Assembly (NCBI GenBank): GCA_023053685.1
Contig: JALIGW010000032.1
Location: 6,143,720 to 6,207,719, forward strand
Length of the DNA stretch: 64,000 bases
From: Diadophis punctatus similis
Lineage: Eukaryota; Chordata; Lepidosauria; Squamata; Dipsadidae
Direction of reading: 5' to 3'
Under the pieces are notes generated by a model. It saw only the letters and a program-made list of their open reading frames with translations, made no database searches and was not told the origin of the DNA. A program made the position numbers and the translations under genes. Below are positions 32,798 through 43,325 of the stretch, piece by piece (the stretch's first letter is position 1; the number at the start of each line of letters is the position of its first letter).

Positions 32798-33040
32798 AAG
32801 ATAGCCATAGCACGTAACATATATCCCGCTTCATAGTGCTTTACAGCCCTCTCTAAGTGGTTTACAGAGTCAGCCTATTTCCCCCGCCCCCGCCCCCGCA
32901 ATCTGGGTCCTCATTTTACCGACCTTGGACGGACGGAAGGCCAGGTCAACCTTGAGCCAGTCAGGATCGAACTGCTGACAGTGAGCAGACTTAGCCTGTA
33001 TTACTGCATTCTAATCACTGTGCCACCACAGCTCAGAGAT
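32798..33040 (-). mobile_element. tRNA-derived SINE
   Basis: TCATAGTGCTTTACAGCCCT and GTGCCACCACAGCTC at the ends, full body present. Confidence 0.85.
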
Positions 33041-33045
33041 AGATG

Positions 33046-33049
33046 ATAA

Positions 33050-33128
<79 letters not shown>
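33046..33128. repeat. (GA)n microsatellite
   Basis: About 40 GA units directly after the SINE 5' end. Confidence 0.95.
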
Positions 33129-33135
<7 letters not shown>

Positions 33136-33481
33136 GGGCCGAAAGGGAGGCGGGCTCCCGAAGCCTCCCCTTCTTTCGGGAGGCCTTTCCTCGCCTCCCG
33201 CCTTCCCTTCGGCTGGGCTGGCAAGCAACGAACGGGAGGCGGGAGACGGGGAAAGGAGGCAGCTTACCTGTCGCGAGCTGCAGGCATCCAAGCGCCCTCC
33301 CGCCTCCCCCCTCCCCCCCCTCCCCCCCACCTCACCTGGATGCCGACATTTGCTGTTTTGCCCTCTGCGCATGCGCAGCGTTCTGCGCATGCGCAGAGGG
33401 CAAAACTCAAATGGAGAAACCCACCCCCGTCAATGGTGTCCCGCTTGAAGAAAAAAAAATCTGGTCACTTTAGTGTAGCAT
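33129..33481. mobile_element. GC-rich TIR element, right copy
   Basis: Shares ~250 bp with the right half of 28783-29522 (GCATCCAAGCGCCCTCCCGC, CACCTCACCTGGATGCCGAC) and ends TCTGGTCACTTT at 33471, then AGTGTAGCAT at 33472-33481. Its left TIR is missing. It carries a TCTGCGCATGCGCA palindrome pair. Confidence 0.6.
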
Positions 33482-34049
33482 CAACCTGGCATAACCTACA
33501 GGCCAAGAGTTGCTTAACTCTGATATTCCAAGTTTTGGCAGAAAGTAGTGGATTATATAAATATGATCATTTGACAAGAGCTACAATTCTCAGAGGACAT
33601 TCTTCCCGTAAACTCTGTGCCCTCGGGCGTGGAATTGGACAATCAGGCAAGGTAAATGGATTCCCTCTGCCCTTCCTTCTCCTGGCAGAGTTGGCAAGAG
33701 AAAGGTGTGGCTTGAGGCTGGATTGCAGAGGATGAACAGCTTGGCTCTCGAGGTTGGCTTTGCACAGAGGAGTATAATGAAATATGGGACTCATTCACAC
33801 AGAATAAAGTAGGTTTAAAAAAAGATAGTTTATCAGTGTATTAGAAATATAGATGTACTTGAATTTGGATTTGCATATATCTTTATCTATATTTTCTATA
33901 TATAAAGAAAAAAATATCTGCTGCAAACCCCACATGCACTAAACCCTCAGTTCCATCCAGTCGCTCTGATTCTACCCCAAATTAAGGGATTACAGGGTCG
34001 TAAAAAGAGAGTCTTTTTATATACATTGCAACATAAATATGGGGTGTGG

Positions 34050-34053
<4 letters not shown>
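33482..34053. other. Unassigned sequence
   Basis: AT-rich in the second half; no gene or element recognised. Confidence 0.35.
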
Positions 34054-34099
<46 letters not shown>

Positions 34100-34244
34100 C
34101 TGCCTTACAAGCAGACTGCCCAGGTTCAATTCCCACTACAGATATGGCTATCTGACGAGAGCAAAATAGCTCGAAATAGATCTATAATAGTCTCCCTTTA
34201 TTTTCATTTATCAGCAAAAAATGTTACACACACACACAGACACA

Positions 34245-34281
<37 letters not shown>
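34054..34281. repeat. Two (AC)n arrays
   Basis: (AC)22 at about 34054-34097 and a second imperfect AC array at 34226-34281. Confidence 0.95.
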
Positions 34282-34286
<5 letters not shown>

Positions 34287-34885
34287 GAGAGAGGGGGGGC
34301 AGACAGAGAAAGAGACTGAGAGAAATGTAATGGTTTGTTGTTATAATGACATATATTATGAGGTATTTTGGTTTTTTTCATTTTTTTTGATAGAGCACTT
34401 TTTATGTGCTCTTTATTCCCCTTCTTTTTGTGTGTATCAACATCATTACCATGTCTATGTTTTGCTCTTTTTATCTTCCTCTTGTTATTAAATAAAAAGC
34501 AATATTTTTTTTTAAACAAAGAGGAAGTGCTGATAGGCCCTTGGTGTAGAACATTAGCTGTTGCCTGGAATATGTCTGCGTGGTTAAGAGAAAGAATGAA
34601 ACAATCAAGCCATTTTTACTTTAAAACATATTTTTAATTAAGTGTGTGTCAGACCAGGTGTTTTATACATTGACAGCCAAGCGAGAAAAATGACTTATAC
34701 ATTCTTTATGGATAGTATAATGTTGCAAAGATCTGCATTAACAAAGAGTTTAGAGATTTCTTCCCCCAACCATTTTTTCTTATCAAATGCCAAAGTGGGG
34801 CAATAGTCATTTTCAAGAAGGTAAACTGGCCACTGATCGTCTTCCAAGACCTACCCAGGTGGGAGGCAAACCTTGGTCTAGGGCA
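34282..34885. other. Unassigned AT-rich sequence
   Basis: Poly-T and poly-A runs, no ORF or repeat ends. Confidence 0.35.
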
Positions 34886-34960
34886 GGGCTGCCCAACCTT
34901 GGCAACTTTAAGACCTGTGGACTGTTTGGCATAGCAACCAAAGAAGGCAGGTGCAAACTC
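34886..34960. repeat. Short MITE fragment
   Basis: GCAGGGCTGCCCAACCTTGG and CAACTTTAAGACCTGTGGAC belong to the CTTCAACTCCCAGAATTC MITE family; the right arm is lost. Confidence 0.5.
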
Positions 34961-35056
34961 CAATGGATAGTTAGGACTTCAGGAAAAAACCCAACCAGCC
35001 TGCCTCCCCCAAGGACCTATATACTGCACGGGTCAGAAAGAGGCTGAGAAAATATC

Positions 35057-35537
35057 CGCAGACCCCTCACATCCTGGACATCAACTGTTTCAACTCCTCC
35101 CCCCGGGACTCCACTATAGGGCACTGCAAGCCAAAAGAGCTAGACACAAAGATAGTTCCCCCCCCCCATGCCATCACTCTGCCGAACACCTAATTCTCAC
35201 AACGCTGCCTTAGGTCTAAGGATATTTACCCATGTACTAGGGCTGAATTATTACTATCCATCTCACCTTTTCTACTACCTTCTCTTACTAGTATCATTAT
35301 TATTATATTAATATTATTATAATTCTGTTTTGCATGAATATTGAGAGCTTCTGCACTGGACAAACTTGTATATCCAATCACACTTGGCCAAATAAAGTAT
35401 TCTATTCTATTCTATTCTATTCTATTCTATTCTATTCTATTCTATTCTATTCTATTCTGTTCTGTTCTGTTCTATTCTATTCTGTTCTGTTCTATTCTAT
35501 TCTATTCTATTCTATTCTATTCTATTCTATTCTATTC
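35057..35537 (+). mobile_element. LINE 3' UTR with (ATTCT)n pentanucleotide tail
   Basis: Noncoding LINE 3' sequence ends TATCCAATCACACTTGGCCA, AATAAAG, then (ATTCT)n from 35397 to 35537 with ATTCTG variants. Seeding of AATAG-type arrays by CR1/L3 LINE ends is established for colubroid snakes; matching this element to that family is inference. Confidence 0.7.
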
Positions 35538-36190
35538 CTCTTGCTTAGGGTTCTGGGAAATCCCTGACACACTAAGAAGAGCCTCCACGATGCACTCAAG
35601 ACTAGCTGGACATCTGGAAAACCTCTTGGTGGCAGGGGAAGACCGGGTTGGGCTGAGCAGCCCGTCTTCCAGGTGGACATTTCCACTCCAAATCCCTGCA
35701 CAGAAAAGTGGTGGGGGTGGGCTTAAGGCCCAAATATGCAGACAGAACCTGAGAGAATAATGAATGATGCAGGCGCACCCTTGCAGCGAAGCAACCACGC
35801 TGAGATTCCAGCCATCTCGGTTTCTGCTGGCTGGAGATGAACCTCCTTCGGAGCTCAGCCTGGGAAAGATTCAGTCTTAGGAAGATGTTTTCCTGTCACA
35901 GAATGGAAAAGCAAGGAGGTGACTTTCAGAGGAATGAGGTTTCTAGAAATGGTTGGAAGTAGGGAAGGCTTCATGCCCCCAGGACCACTATAGAAATCAG
36001 CATCCAGCATCTTACGGAATCAACGGGAACAGGGCCTCTTTCTGAAAATTAAGGCAGCCCAGATTGCTAGGTCTACTCTAGGGGCAGGGAGCGCCTCTTG
36101 GGAGGTGGGTTCTCACTGGTTGAGGCGTTGTCAGCCACTGGGAACCTACTGGTCCTCGACTTTTATGGGATCCACTTCAGCCACTGCCAG
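35538..36190. other. Unassigned sequence
   Basis: No supported feature. Confidence 0.35.
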
Positions 36191-36194
36191 CATG

Positions 36195-36480
36195 AACGGA
36201 ATGGGCCAACTCGCCATGGCCAAATTGCTGTGGGACAACTCGCCAGGACCAGCTCAAACATGGCCAACTCGCTGCAACTGGGACAATTCAACAATTTGAT
36301 TTAATTATTTAAAATAATTTAAAAATTATTTTCATTTTTATCATTCACATTTCATTTTGTCCCTCCTTCGGCATCCTTTCTTTAATGATTCTATTCCAGT
36401 ATTTCTTCAATATTAGTGTAACTCTTGTCTTGCGGCGAGTTGGCCACAGCACGTTGGCTGTGGCGAGTTGTCCCATGAAG
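36195..36480. mobile_element. TIR element with GGCGAGTTGG arms
   Basis: GAATGGGCCAACTCGCCATG with GGACAACTCGCCAGG on the left faces GGCGAGTTGGCCACAG and GGCGAGTTGTCCCATG on the right; the AT-rich middle (TTTAAATTATTTT) is noncoding. Family unknown. Confidence 0.55.
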
Positions 36481-36842
36481 GGTCCACCTGGGCAGACATG
36501 GAGCTGCAGCTTCCAGTTGTGGCTCTGTGGCACCCACCTGCTTACCTCAAGGACTTCTGGTGGCTTGTTCTGCTTCACCATTATGTGGTGATGAACGGTG
36601 GGGGGGGAGATGGGGGAGGGGGGCTGGGGCAATCGCAAGTGGAGAATGTACCACCTCAACTCACTACCCCAAGGTCATCTAGCTGAAAGAAGGAGGGAGC
36701 AGCGGACCAGGCTGTGTTGGGACGCTATGACAATATCTGGTGTGGACTTGATTGGTTACGGAGGGATGGGCAGACGATTGGGGAGATGGAAAGTAGAACT
36801 TAGGGATTTTGGAACACAATTCTCAGTTCTGGCAAGGCAATA

Positions 36843-37022
36843 CAGGTAGTCCTCAACTTACAACAGTTTGTTTTGTGACCGTTTGAAGTTACAATGGCAC
36901 TGAAAAAGTGACATGACCATTTTTCATACTTACGATTGTTGTAGCATCCACATGGTCTTGTGATTTACATTCAGATGCTTGACAACTGGTTCACATTTAT
37001 AACATTGCAGTGTCCCGGGGGT
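36843..37022 (-). mobile_element. TA-MITE 3' half
   Basis: TACAGGTAGTCCTCAACTTA to AACATTGCAGTGTCCCGGGG; truncated where the hexanucleotide array begins. It would lie in or just past the chemokine 3' UTR. Confidence 0.75.
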
Positions 37023-37425
37023 TACATGGAGGTGGAGGTGGAGGTAGAGGTGGAGACAGAGGTGGAGGTGGAGGTGGAGGTGGAGATGGAGGTGGAGATG
37101 ATGGAGGTAGAGGTAGAGGTGGAGGTGGAGGTAGAGGTGGAGACAGAGGTGGAGGTGGAGGTGGAAGTGGAGATGGAGATGGAGGTGGAGATGATGGAGG
37201 TGGAGATAGAGATAGAGACAGGTGGAGGTGGAGACAGAGGTGGAGGTGGAGGTGGAGATGGAGATGGAGGTGGAGATGGAGATGGAGGTGGAGATGATGG
37301 AGGTGGAGGTGGAGGTAGAGGTAGAGGTGGAGGTGGAGATGGAGGTGGAGATGATGGAGGTTGAGGTGGAGGTGGAGGTAGAGGGGGAGGGGGAGACGGG
37401 GGAGGGAGAGATGGAGATAAGACCA
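37023..37425. repeat. (GGAGGT)n hexanucleotide array
   Basis: About 400 bp of GGAGGT, GGAGAT, AGAGGT and GATGATGGAGGT units; (CCTCCA)n on the sense strand of the chemokine gene. It starts 2 bp after the chemokine stop codon and therefore falls in the predicted 3' UTR. The acidic or Pro-rich frames here are repeat translation. Confidence 0.95.
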
Positions 37426-37426
37426 C

Positions 37427-40400
37427 CTACCTCTTATGCAGAGTTTTCCCCTTCTTTCTGAGTTTCTTGTTATCCAGGGCCTTCTTAAATTCAATAGCCA
37501 CAGAGGAGTCAAGAGAGTAGCAGAGTTTGCGTTTGCGCACGGTGATGAGCCTGAGTCAGGAGAAAATACAGAAAAACATTTGGGGGCCCTTGTCTACCAT
37601 CTTTGCTCCACAAAACCATCAGGGGCATCACAAGTCAGTAAACGCTGGGCTGGGAATCTCACAACCAGCTAGGAGTCCAAGCAGAGCGAACGCAAGCATG
37701 GTTATTTTCTGAAGTGTGGCCCCAGATGACATGCTGGCCCTCTGACATAGCTCTGCCTTCTCCTGCTCTCCAATGAGAGAGAGAGCTCTCACCCATGTCA
37801 GCTCAATCTGTTCTGGTCTTCCTCCCCTGGAGCTCCAGGCCCTTCTTCTCTGCTTTCATCTGCTCATGTTCCTCTAAGTCAGTGGTTCCCAACCTTTTTG
37901 TGATCGAGTACCACTTGGAGGTCCCGTACAGTCGCCGCGTACCACCTGGTTCCAGAGAAACTAAATTCGATCAGATATCACTTTATTTCCATAATTGTAC
38001 CGTTAATTTTTTGGCCCCGCCCATCCAGCAACTGGATTCTCGGGCCGCTGGGACCAGGTGTGTGGTGTGTGGCAACAGTTGCAAATCGTTGCCAGATTAT
38101 CTTGTGTTAGGCAGTAAACATTTTTGTGAAGTAAAAAATAACTAACTAAAAATCGTTCATGACCCCGAAAGTGTTCGCGTACCACCTGGAAGGCCCTCGC
38201 GTACCACTAGTGGTACACGTACCACAGGTTGGGAACCACTGGTCTATGGTGTTTGTTTCTTTGTTTGTTTAATTTATGTATTTATTCATTTATGAAATTT
38301 ATTTGTCACCTATCTCACAACTAATGACCCTGGGTACAATCAACAATTATAGAAACATAGCGGACAAAATCATTAACAGATAAAATCATTCACATCAAAT
38401 GGGAAAGAAGGAAGCTGGACACACGGGGGGAGGGGAGGGGGGTTTTAAGGTTTAATTGGTGAGCCCCCTCCAGTATGAAGTTCCCCAAGCCATCTGGCAG
38501 AGGCAGCTCTTCAGGCTTTCACACAACATCAGGAGGCTGGGAGTCAGTCTCACCCCAGAGGGCAGAGAAGGACCTTCTCCTGGAGCCCACCAGCCAAAAT
38601 TCCTTGGCTGATGGGATCCTCCGTATGGCCCCTCTGCTGGCATGGGTGAGGCCGGCCAGTCCCATTGGAGTGAGATGGTTAACAAACCAAGGAACCTCCA
38701 AGATCAGCATCCAGGAAGGGCAACGCAGGAGACGTGGAACAAGGGTTGTAGCTCTTGAGGGGCTGCTCTTCCGGTCTCTTTCCAAACCATCTCAACTGAC
38801 CCCCATCACCACAATTGCTGGCTGTGGGCTCCACGGCTGACCCACATGATGGGTGTTTGCTTCTGTTGGCCCTTATCTCCCGGTGTTCCATTTCATGGAA
38901 GACATCAAACTGGGGGTTTCCGTCTAGCCAATATTATCTCAATTTTCTAGCCCAACATCTCAACACCTTGCCTCAAATTTCTCAAATGGTTTTCCCCATT
39001 CACACATACAGTATCATTCAAGAACAAACATGAATCCTATTTCAAGCTTGGTTGTTTTCTTGCAGACTTTTCATGACCCATCTAGGGAATATCATCAGTT
39101 TTAGAAAGGAATGGGATTTGGGAGGAGGAGGAGGAGGAGGAGGAGGAGGAGGAGGAGGAGGAGGAGGAGGAGGAGGAGGAGGAAGAGGAGGAGGTCATCC
39201 ATGGGGCTCTCTGAGCTTGGTTGTTTTCTTGCAGATGTTTCATGACCCAACTAGGTGACATTCTCAGGGCTAGTCATCTAGAACTAGATTCATCTAGAAG
39301 ACTATCACTGAGGATGTTCCGAGACCCCTCATTTCAATCCTGAGCTATAAATATTCTCCTTTGTTGGGATTCTACACCCCTGTTCTCCTAATTTCATGAA
39401 CATGAGAAACTTAGCTTTCAGCCTGGCTTTATTGGATCAAGAAATCAAAGATGGAAGCGATAGAAAACTCCAGACTCTAAAACCAAAACCTTTGTTCAAG
39501 TTGATAACACGAGAAACCAGATTCAACACTATCTTATAACAACAGCCTGCATTGTGTAGAACACATGAACAGATTGAGAATGCCAGCAGCTAACATCTGG
39601 CAGGGACAGGCTGAATCTGAGATTCACGGAAGGAAGCAGAGGACCAAAACGGCAGGTCTTGTCTTCTGGAATAAGTGTTCACAGAGAACGCCCATTTTGT
39701 GATCATTCACAAAATGATCACAATCAGAATGTTGTGTGATCCATTCACACAACACACCAAGCTGGATTTGTAGCTTTACTATAACGCAGCATGTTGTCTG
39801 AACCCAGACACATGCTGCAGTTCCAGGCAAAGGGCTTAAATCAAGACCTGGGATGAGTATTCAAACTGAAAGTTTAAATTTAAATTTCGAGTTTAAAGTT
39901 CCTATGCATCGTTCAATGTTTCACACTGCATTTTAACTGAACGATTGTCAGCTACGTAGATCCCCTCTGGCAAGATGTTTATAAGTCCCATAAGTTTAAA
40001 TGTAAGGACAAAGCAATTTGGAATACTACGAGATATGGACCAAATGGTACAACTGGATCAAAGGGAGAGAGAAAAAAGAAGAACAAAAAGGAAAAAAATA
40101 AAACTGTGAGACAATGTGAGATGAAAGAGGAAGATATGTAAAAACAAGAAAGAATGTATATTATTTAGTAATATCAATGTACAATAATGGGTGCGGACTT
40201 ATGTTAAAATATTGTGATGTTTGAAAATTAAAATTAAAAAAATAAATAAATGCAAGTTTAAAAATATATAAGTTTAAAAAATATAAGTTTAAATAAAGTT
40301 AAGTTTAAAGAAATATAAGTTTTAAAAATAAATAAATAATTAAAAAACAACTATATAAGTTTTTTAAAAATAAATGAATACATTAACAAAAAAAACCTGT

Positions 40401-42146
40401 TGTGTGAATGCAGCTGGAACCAGAGTCCAACCCAGATAATGTGACCTCAGCTGCAAAGGTGACCTTGTCCCCACATCTGGTGCCCCACGGCTGCCCTCCC
40501 AATGCCACACCCCACCTACCAGGACTTGTGGCTTTCCAACAAGCCACTCCCTTCCCCGTACTTTTTGGGTACTCACACAAAAGCCTTGATTGGACAACCA
40601 AGCTCCGTACCCTGGATTTCATAACCCTTGAACATCGGCAACCGGTTAAGAGAGATCGGCGTGTCTCGGGTCGACAGGCAACAGTCATAAGGCGAAACCA
40701 TACCTGGAAGGGGAAAAGAGAACACAGAACAGAGAGTCACAGGGCTGGAAGCCACCTCAGAGGTCTTCTAGTGCAGGGATCACCAAACCTGGCAACTTCC
40801 AAGACTTGTGGACTTCAGCGCCCAGAATGGGCTATGCCGGCTGAGCAATTCTGGAGTTGAAGTCCACAAGTCTTAGAAGTTGCCCAGTTTGGAGAGCCCT
40901 GTTCTGGCGAGATGTGGTTGCAAGGAGACCAACAGGCAGACTGATGGAAGCTGTTCGGCAGTCAAGGGAGAGCAGATAGCTTGCAAAGGACTCTGGAATC
41001 ATTCAGCCATGGATTTTGGAGATCTCACTTCAGATCACCGTTTAAATTTGCATTGGATCAGTTGTCTGGCTTGAACCTTATAGCTTTGCAAAACAGACAT
41101 AATGACGTTTGAGGGTGTCCATGGAAACACAGCCAAAGAGATGGGGATCTTCTTTATGGCGGGAACATGTTGCAAAGAGCTTTAACGCTGTTTTTAATGG
41201 TTTTTACTGTTTTCAATTGTTTAATATGTTTTTAAGATTTTAATTGTAATATATTTTTTAATTGGAAGCAGCCCAGAGTCGTTTGCGGAGACAGATGGCT
41301 GTAGAAATCAAACAAATAAACAATAAACCACAAAAGTTTGGTTGAAAAGGTCTCCATTAAATCTGGACTGCTCTGCTTCTAGGGATGAAGCTGTTCTGGA
41401 TTAAAGGGCAAATCAGAATACAGAATAACAAGAGTTGGAAGGGACCTTGGAGGTCTTCTAGTCCAACCCCTGCTTAGGCAGGAGACTCTATACAATTCCG
41501 GGCAAATGGCTGTCCAATCTCTTCCTGAAAACCTCCAGTGACGGAACACCCACAACTTCTGGAGGGAAGCAAATCACAAGAGTTCCTGTCCAAATCCTAT
41601 CTTCTCATTCAGCTGCTCCATATTTTGCATAGTTTTTAAGATGGTCAGTGTTTCTCAACCTTAGCAACTTGAAGATAGAACAGAACAGAGCAGAGCAGAG
41701 CAGAGCAGAACAGAGCAGAACAGAACAGAACAGAACAGAACAGAACAGAACAGAACAGAACAGAACAGAATAGAATAGAATAGAATAGAATGAGCTGGAG
41801 GGGACATTGGAGGTCTTCTAGTCCAGCCCTTTCCAAGCAGAAACAAACGTTGATATCTAATTAAAGCAGTCAATTTTGTCATTTTTTCCCATCACTTTTC
41901 CCATCCACTCTTCTGGAAGGTATGAGGACTACAGGTAGTCCTCGACTTATGACCACAATTGAGATGGGTGGACTTCAACTCCCAGAATCCCCCAGCCAGC
42001 GATGCCAAGGTTGAGAAACCCTGATGTAGCATTATGCCTGCACAATGAAAGATCCTTGCCTAGTGGTGAGATCACCTACCTTGGGCTTGGAAGAGGCAGA
42101 GCCCAGCCGCCAGGAGACAGAGGGCGAGGCGTGGAGCAAGAAGCAT
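37427..42146 (-). CDS. CC chemokine (CCL17/CCL19/CCL21-like)
   Basis: Three minus-strand exons: 42146-42080, 40703-40577 and 37550-37427 (stop TAG), all GT-AG, phases 1 and 2, total 105 residues. Exon 1 encodes a signal peptide (MLLAPRLALCLLAAGLCLFQ). Exon 2 has the adjacent cysteines (SPYDCCLSTRDTPI, residues 30-31) and the third cysteine (Cys59). Exon 3 has Cys75 (RKRKLCYS) and a basic helix and tail ending KKGKTLHKR. Cysteine spacing and intron positions are those of CC chemokines, which are secreted ligands for leukocyte G-protein-coupled receptors. The loop between Cys31 and Cys59 is about three residues longer than CCL19, and the Trp usual after the fourth cysteine is Val. DCCL resembles CCL19/21; the exon 3 start resembles CCL17. 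Orthology unresolved. Both introns contain transposon debris. No disabling change seen. Confidence 0.85.
37872..38249. mobile_element. hAT MITE in chemokine intron 2
   Basis: Element 37880-38241 (362 bp): CAGTGGTTCCCAACCTTTTT to ACAGGTTGGGAACCACTG. Flanks CTCTAAGT and GTCTATGG agree at 5 of 8 positions, so the TSD has decayed or is absent. Confidence 0.75.
38262..38710 (-). mobile_element. Old L2-type 3' fragment
   Basis: Minus-strand reading gives CAGCCAAGGAATTTTGGCTG and ends in an ATAAATGAATAAATACAT-type tail. Frame broken. Confidence 0.5.
39043..39350. repeat. Unknown dispersed repeat flanking a (GGA)n array
   Basis: The GCTTGGTTGTTTTCTTGCAG, TTTCATGACCCA box pair occurs on both sides of (GGA)25 at 39119-39195, so the array expanded inside or between two copies of the repeat. 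Confidence 0.6.
39351..39980. other. Unassigned intronic sequence
   Basis: Within chemokine intron 2; no element recognised. Confidence 0.35.
39985..40400 (+). mobile_element. L1 3' end with A-rich tail
   Basis: GAGATATGGACCAAATGGTA, CAACTGGATCAAAGGGAGAG and the AAATTAAAATTAAAAAAATA end fit the squamate L1 3' region; a degenerate AAATATATAAGTTT run follows. Lies in chemokine intron 2. Confidence 0.55.
40745..40905. repeat. Short MITE copy with both arms
   Basis: CAGGGATCACCAAACCTGGC, TTGTGGACTTCAGCGCCCAG, then GGAGTTGAAGTCCACAAGTC and GTTTGGAGAGCCCTG. Inverted-repeat unit in chemokine intron 1. Confidence 0.7.
41150..41335 (+). mobile_element. Old L2-type 3' tail
   Basis: AATTGGAAGCAGCCCAGAGT and a CAAACAAATAAACAATAAAC tail. 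Confidence 0.5.
41403..41580 (-). mobile_element. CR1 3' tail (antisense)
   Basis: AAGAGTTGGAAGGGACCTTG, TAGTCCAACCCC and CTGAAAACCTCCAGTGACGG. Confidence 0.85.
41670..41842 (-). repeat. (AGAAC/AGAGC/AGAAT)n pentanucleotide on a LINE tail
   Basis: Pentamer array 41676-41792 is joined to a CR1-like antisense end (GGGGACATTGGAGGTCTTCT). Variant pentamers are grouped in blocks, indicating stepwise expansion. Confidence 0.85.
41933..42025. repeat. Fusion of a TA-MITE end and a short MITE
   Basis: TACAGGTAGTCCTCGACTTA breaks off into GGTGGACTTCAACTCCCAGA and CCAAGGTTGAGAAACCCTG. Confidence 0.6.
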
Positions 42147-42224
42147 GCTGAGCAGAAGTCACGGTTGGGTCTTCCAAGGACTGTCAGGGAGAGTGGACTG
42201 GCTCCTCCTGCCTTCTGCAGTTCC

Positions 42225-42231
42225 CTATATA
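42225..42231 (-). promoter_or_regulatory. TATA-like box of the chemokine gene
   Basis: TATATAG on the minus strand, 79 bp upstream of the ATG, a spacing typical of inducible chemokine promoters with short 5' UTRs. Not tested experimentally. Confidence 0.5.
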
Positions 42232-42499
42232 CTGTCCAAACCCCTTTCGTTTTCCCTTTTTCCCTTCCCTTGGCAGCCGGCCAGTTCCTTCCTGCCACTT
42301 TGTGGACTGAGGGAGGGTGAAGAGCTTTCCTGGCACGGACTTGCTACTCTTGAGAAAGTTGTCAGATCTTTAGTGCAGCTGCCAAAGATGATGTCTCATT
42401 TCCATAATTTATTGTGCTTATTTACTCAGAGTTAATTGTTGATTCTAGTAAATACCATCACTGCAGTCGTAAAACGAAAGGATCCAGATTCCAAGGAAA

Positions 42500-42502
<3 letters not shown>

Positions 42503-42578
<76 letters not shown>

Positions 42579-42604
42579 CCTCTCCTCTCCTCTCCTCTCC
42601 TCTC

Positions 42605-42662
<58 letters not shown>

Positions 42663-42673
42663 CCTCTCCTCTC

Positions 42674-42709
<36 letters not shown>

Positions 42710-42721
42710 CCCCCCCCCCCG
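42503..42721. repeat. (TC)n/(TCTCC)n/poly-C tract upstream of the chemokine
   Basis: About 220 bp of pure pyrimidine on the plus strand: TC blocks alternate with TCTCC pentamer blocks twice and end in C14. It lies 360-575 bp upstream of the chemokine ATG. Confidence 0.95.
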
Positions 42722-43010
42722 TCTTCAGAGTTTGAGATAGTTGGAAAACAAATGGGATATTGCAAAGTTAGTTGGCTGGCGGCAACAGGAGCTTCCTCTT
42801 CCAAGTTCTGGCTCTGACTTCAGCCCCGGGAATGGGACAGGGACTTCAACAATAGGCAGCGTGGTGGCACAGGGATCCTTGCCTTGTCCTCCTTTAGTGT
42901 TGCCCTGGGCATTCACCTTACTTGGGCTGGCACCTTCCCCTGCCCGCCTTCTTGCTCAGCTTGGCGTTGACCAATAGAAGAGATTATTGGTAACTCAAGT
43001 TTGAACTGTG
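42722..43010. other. Unassigned sequence upstream of the chemokine
   Basis: No exon or repeat recognised. Confidence 0.35.
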
Positions 43011-43011
43011 A

Positions 43012-43325
43012 GGGTCCTTGGTGGTCTCTCAGCTTGGCTGTTTTCTTGCAGACATTTCATTACCCAACTAGGCAATGTCATCAGTGTAAGAAGGCAGTGG
43101 GGGGAGGGGGGAGGAGGAGGAAGAGGAGGAGGAGGACAATGATGACTGTGGGGTCCTTGGTGGTCTCTAAACTTGGTTGTTTTCTTGCAGACATTTCATT
43201 ACCCACCTAGGTAACATCATCAGTGCTACAAGGCGGTGAGATTTGTGAGAAGGAGGAGGAGGAGTACTGGGGGGGAGGTTCTTGGTTGTTTTATTGCAAA
43301 CATTTCATTATCCAACTAGGCAATA
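43012..43325. repeat. Tandem copies of the TTTTCTTGCAGACATTTCAT repeat
   Basis: The module GGTCTCTCAGCTTGGCTGTT ... ACATCATCAGTG is repeated three times with GGA-rich spacers between the copies. Confidence 0.6.

Noticed and set aside
36960..37512. Glu/Val-, Gly/Asp- and Pro-rich frames
   Set aside because: All six frames of the GGAGGT array are open; only 37550-37427 (minus) is coding, as chemokine exon 3.
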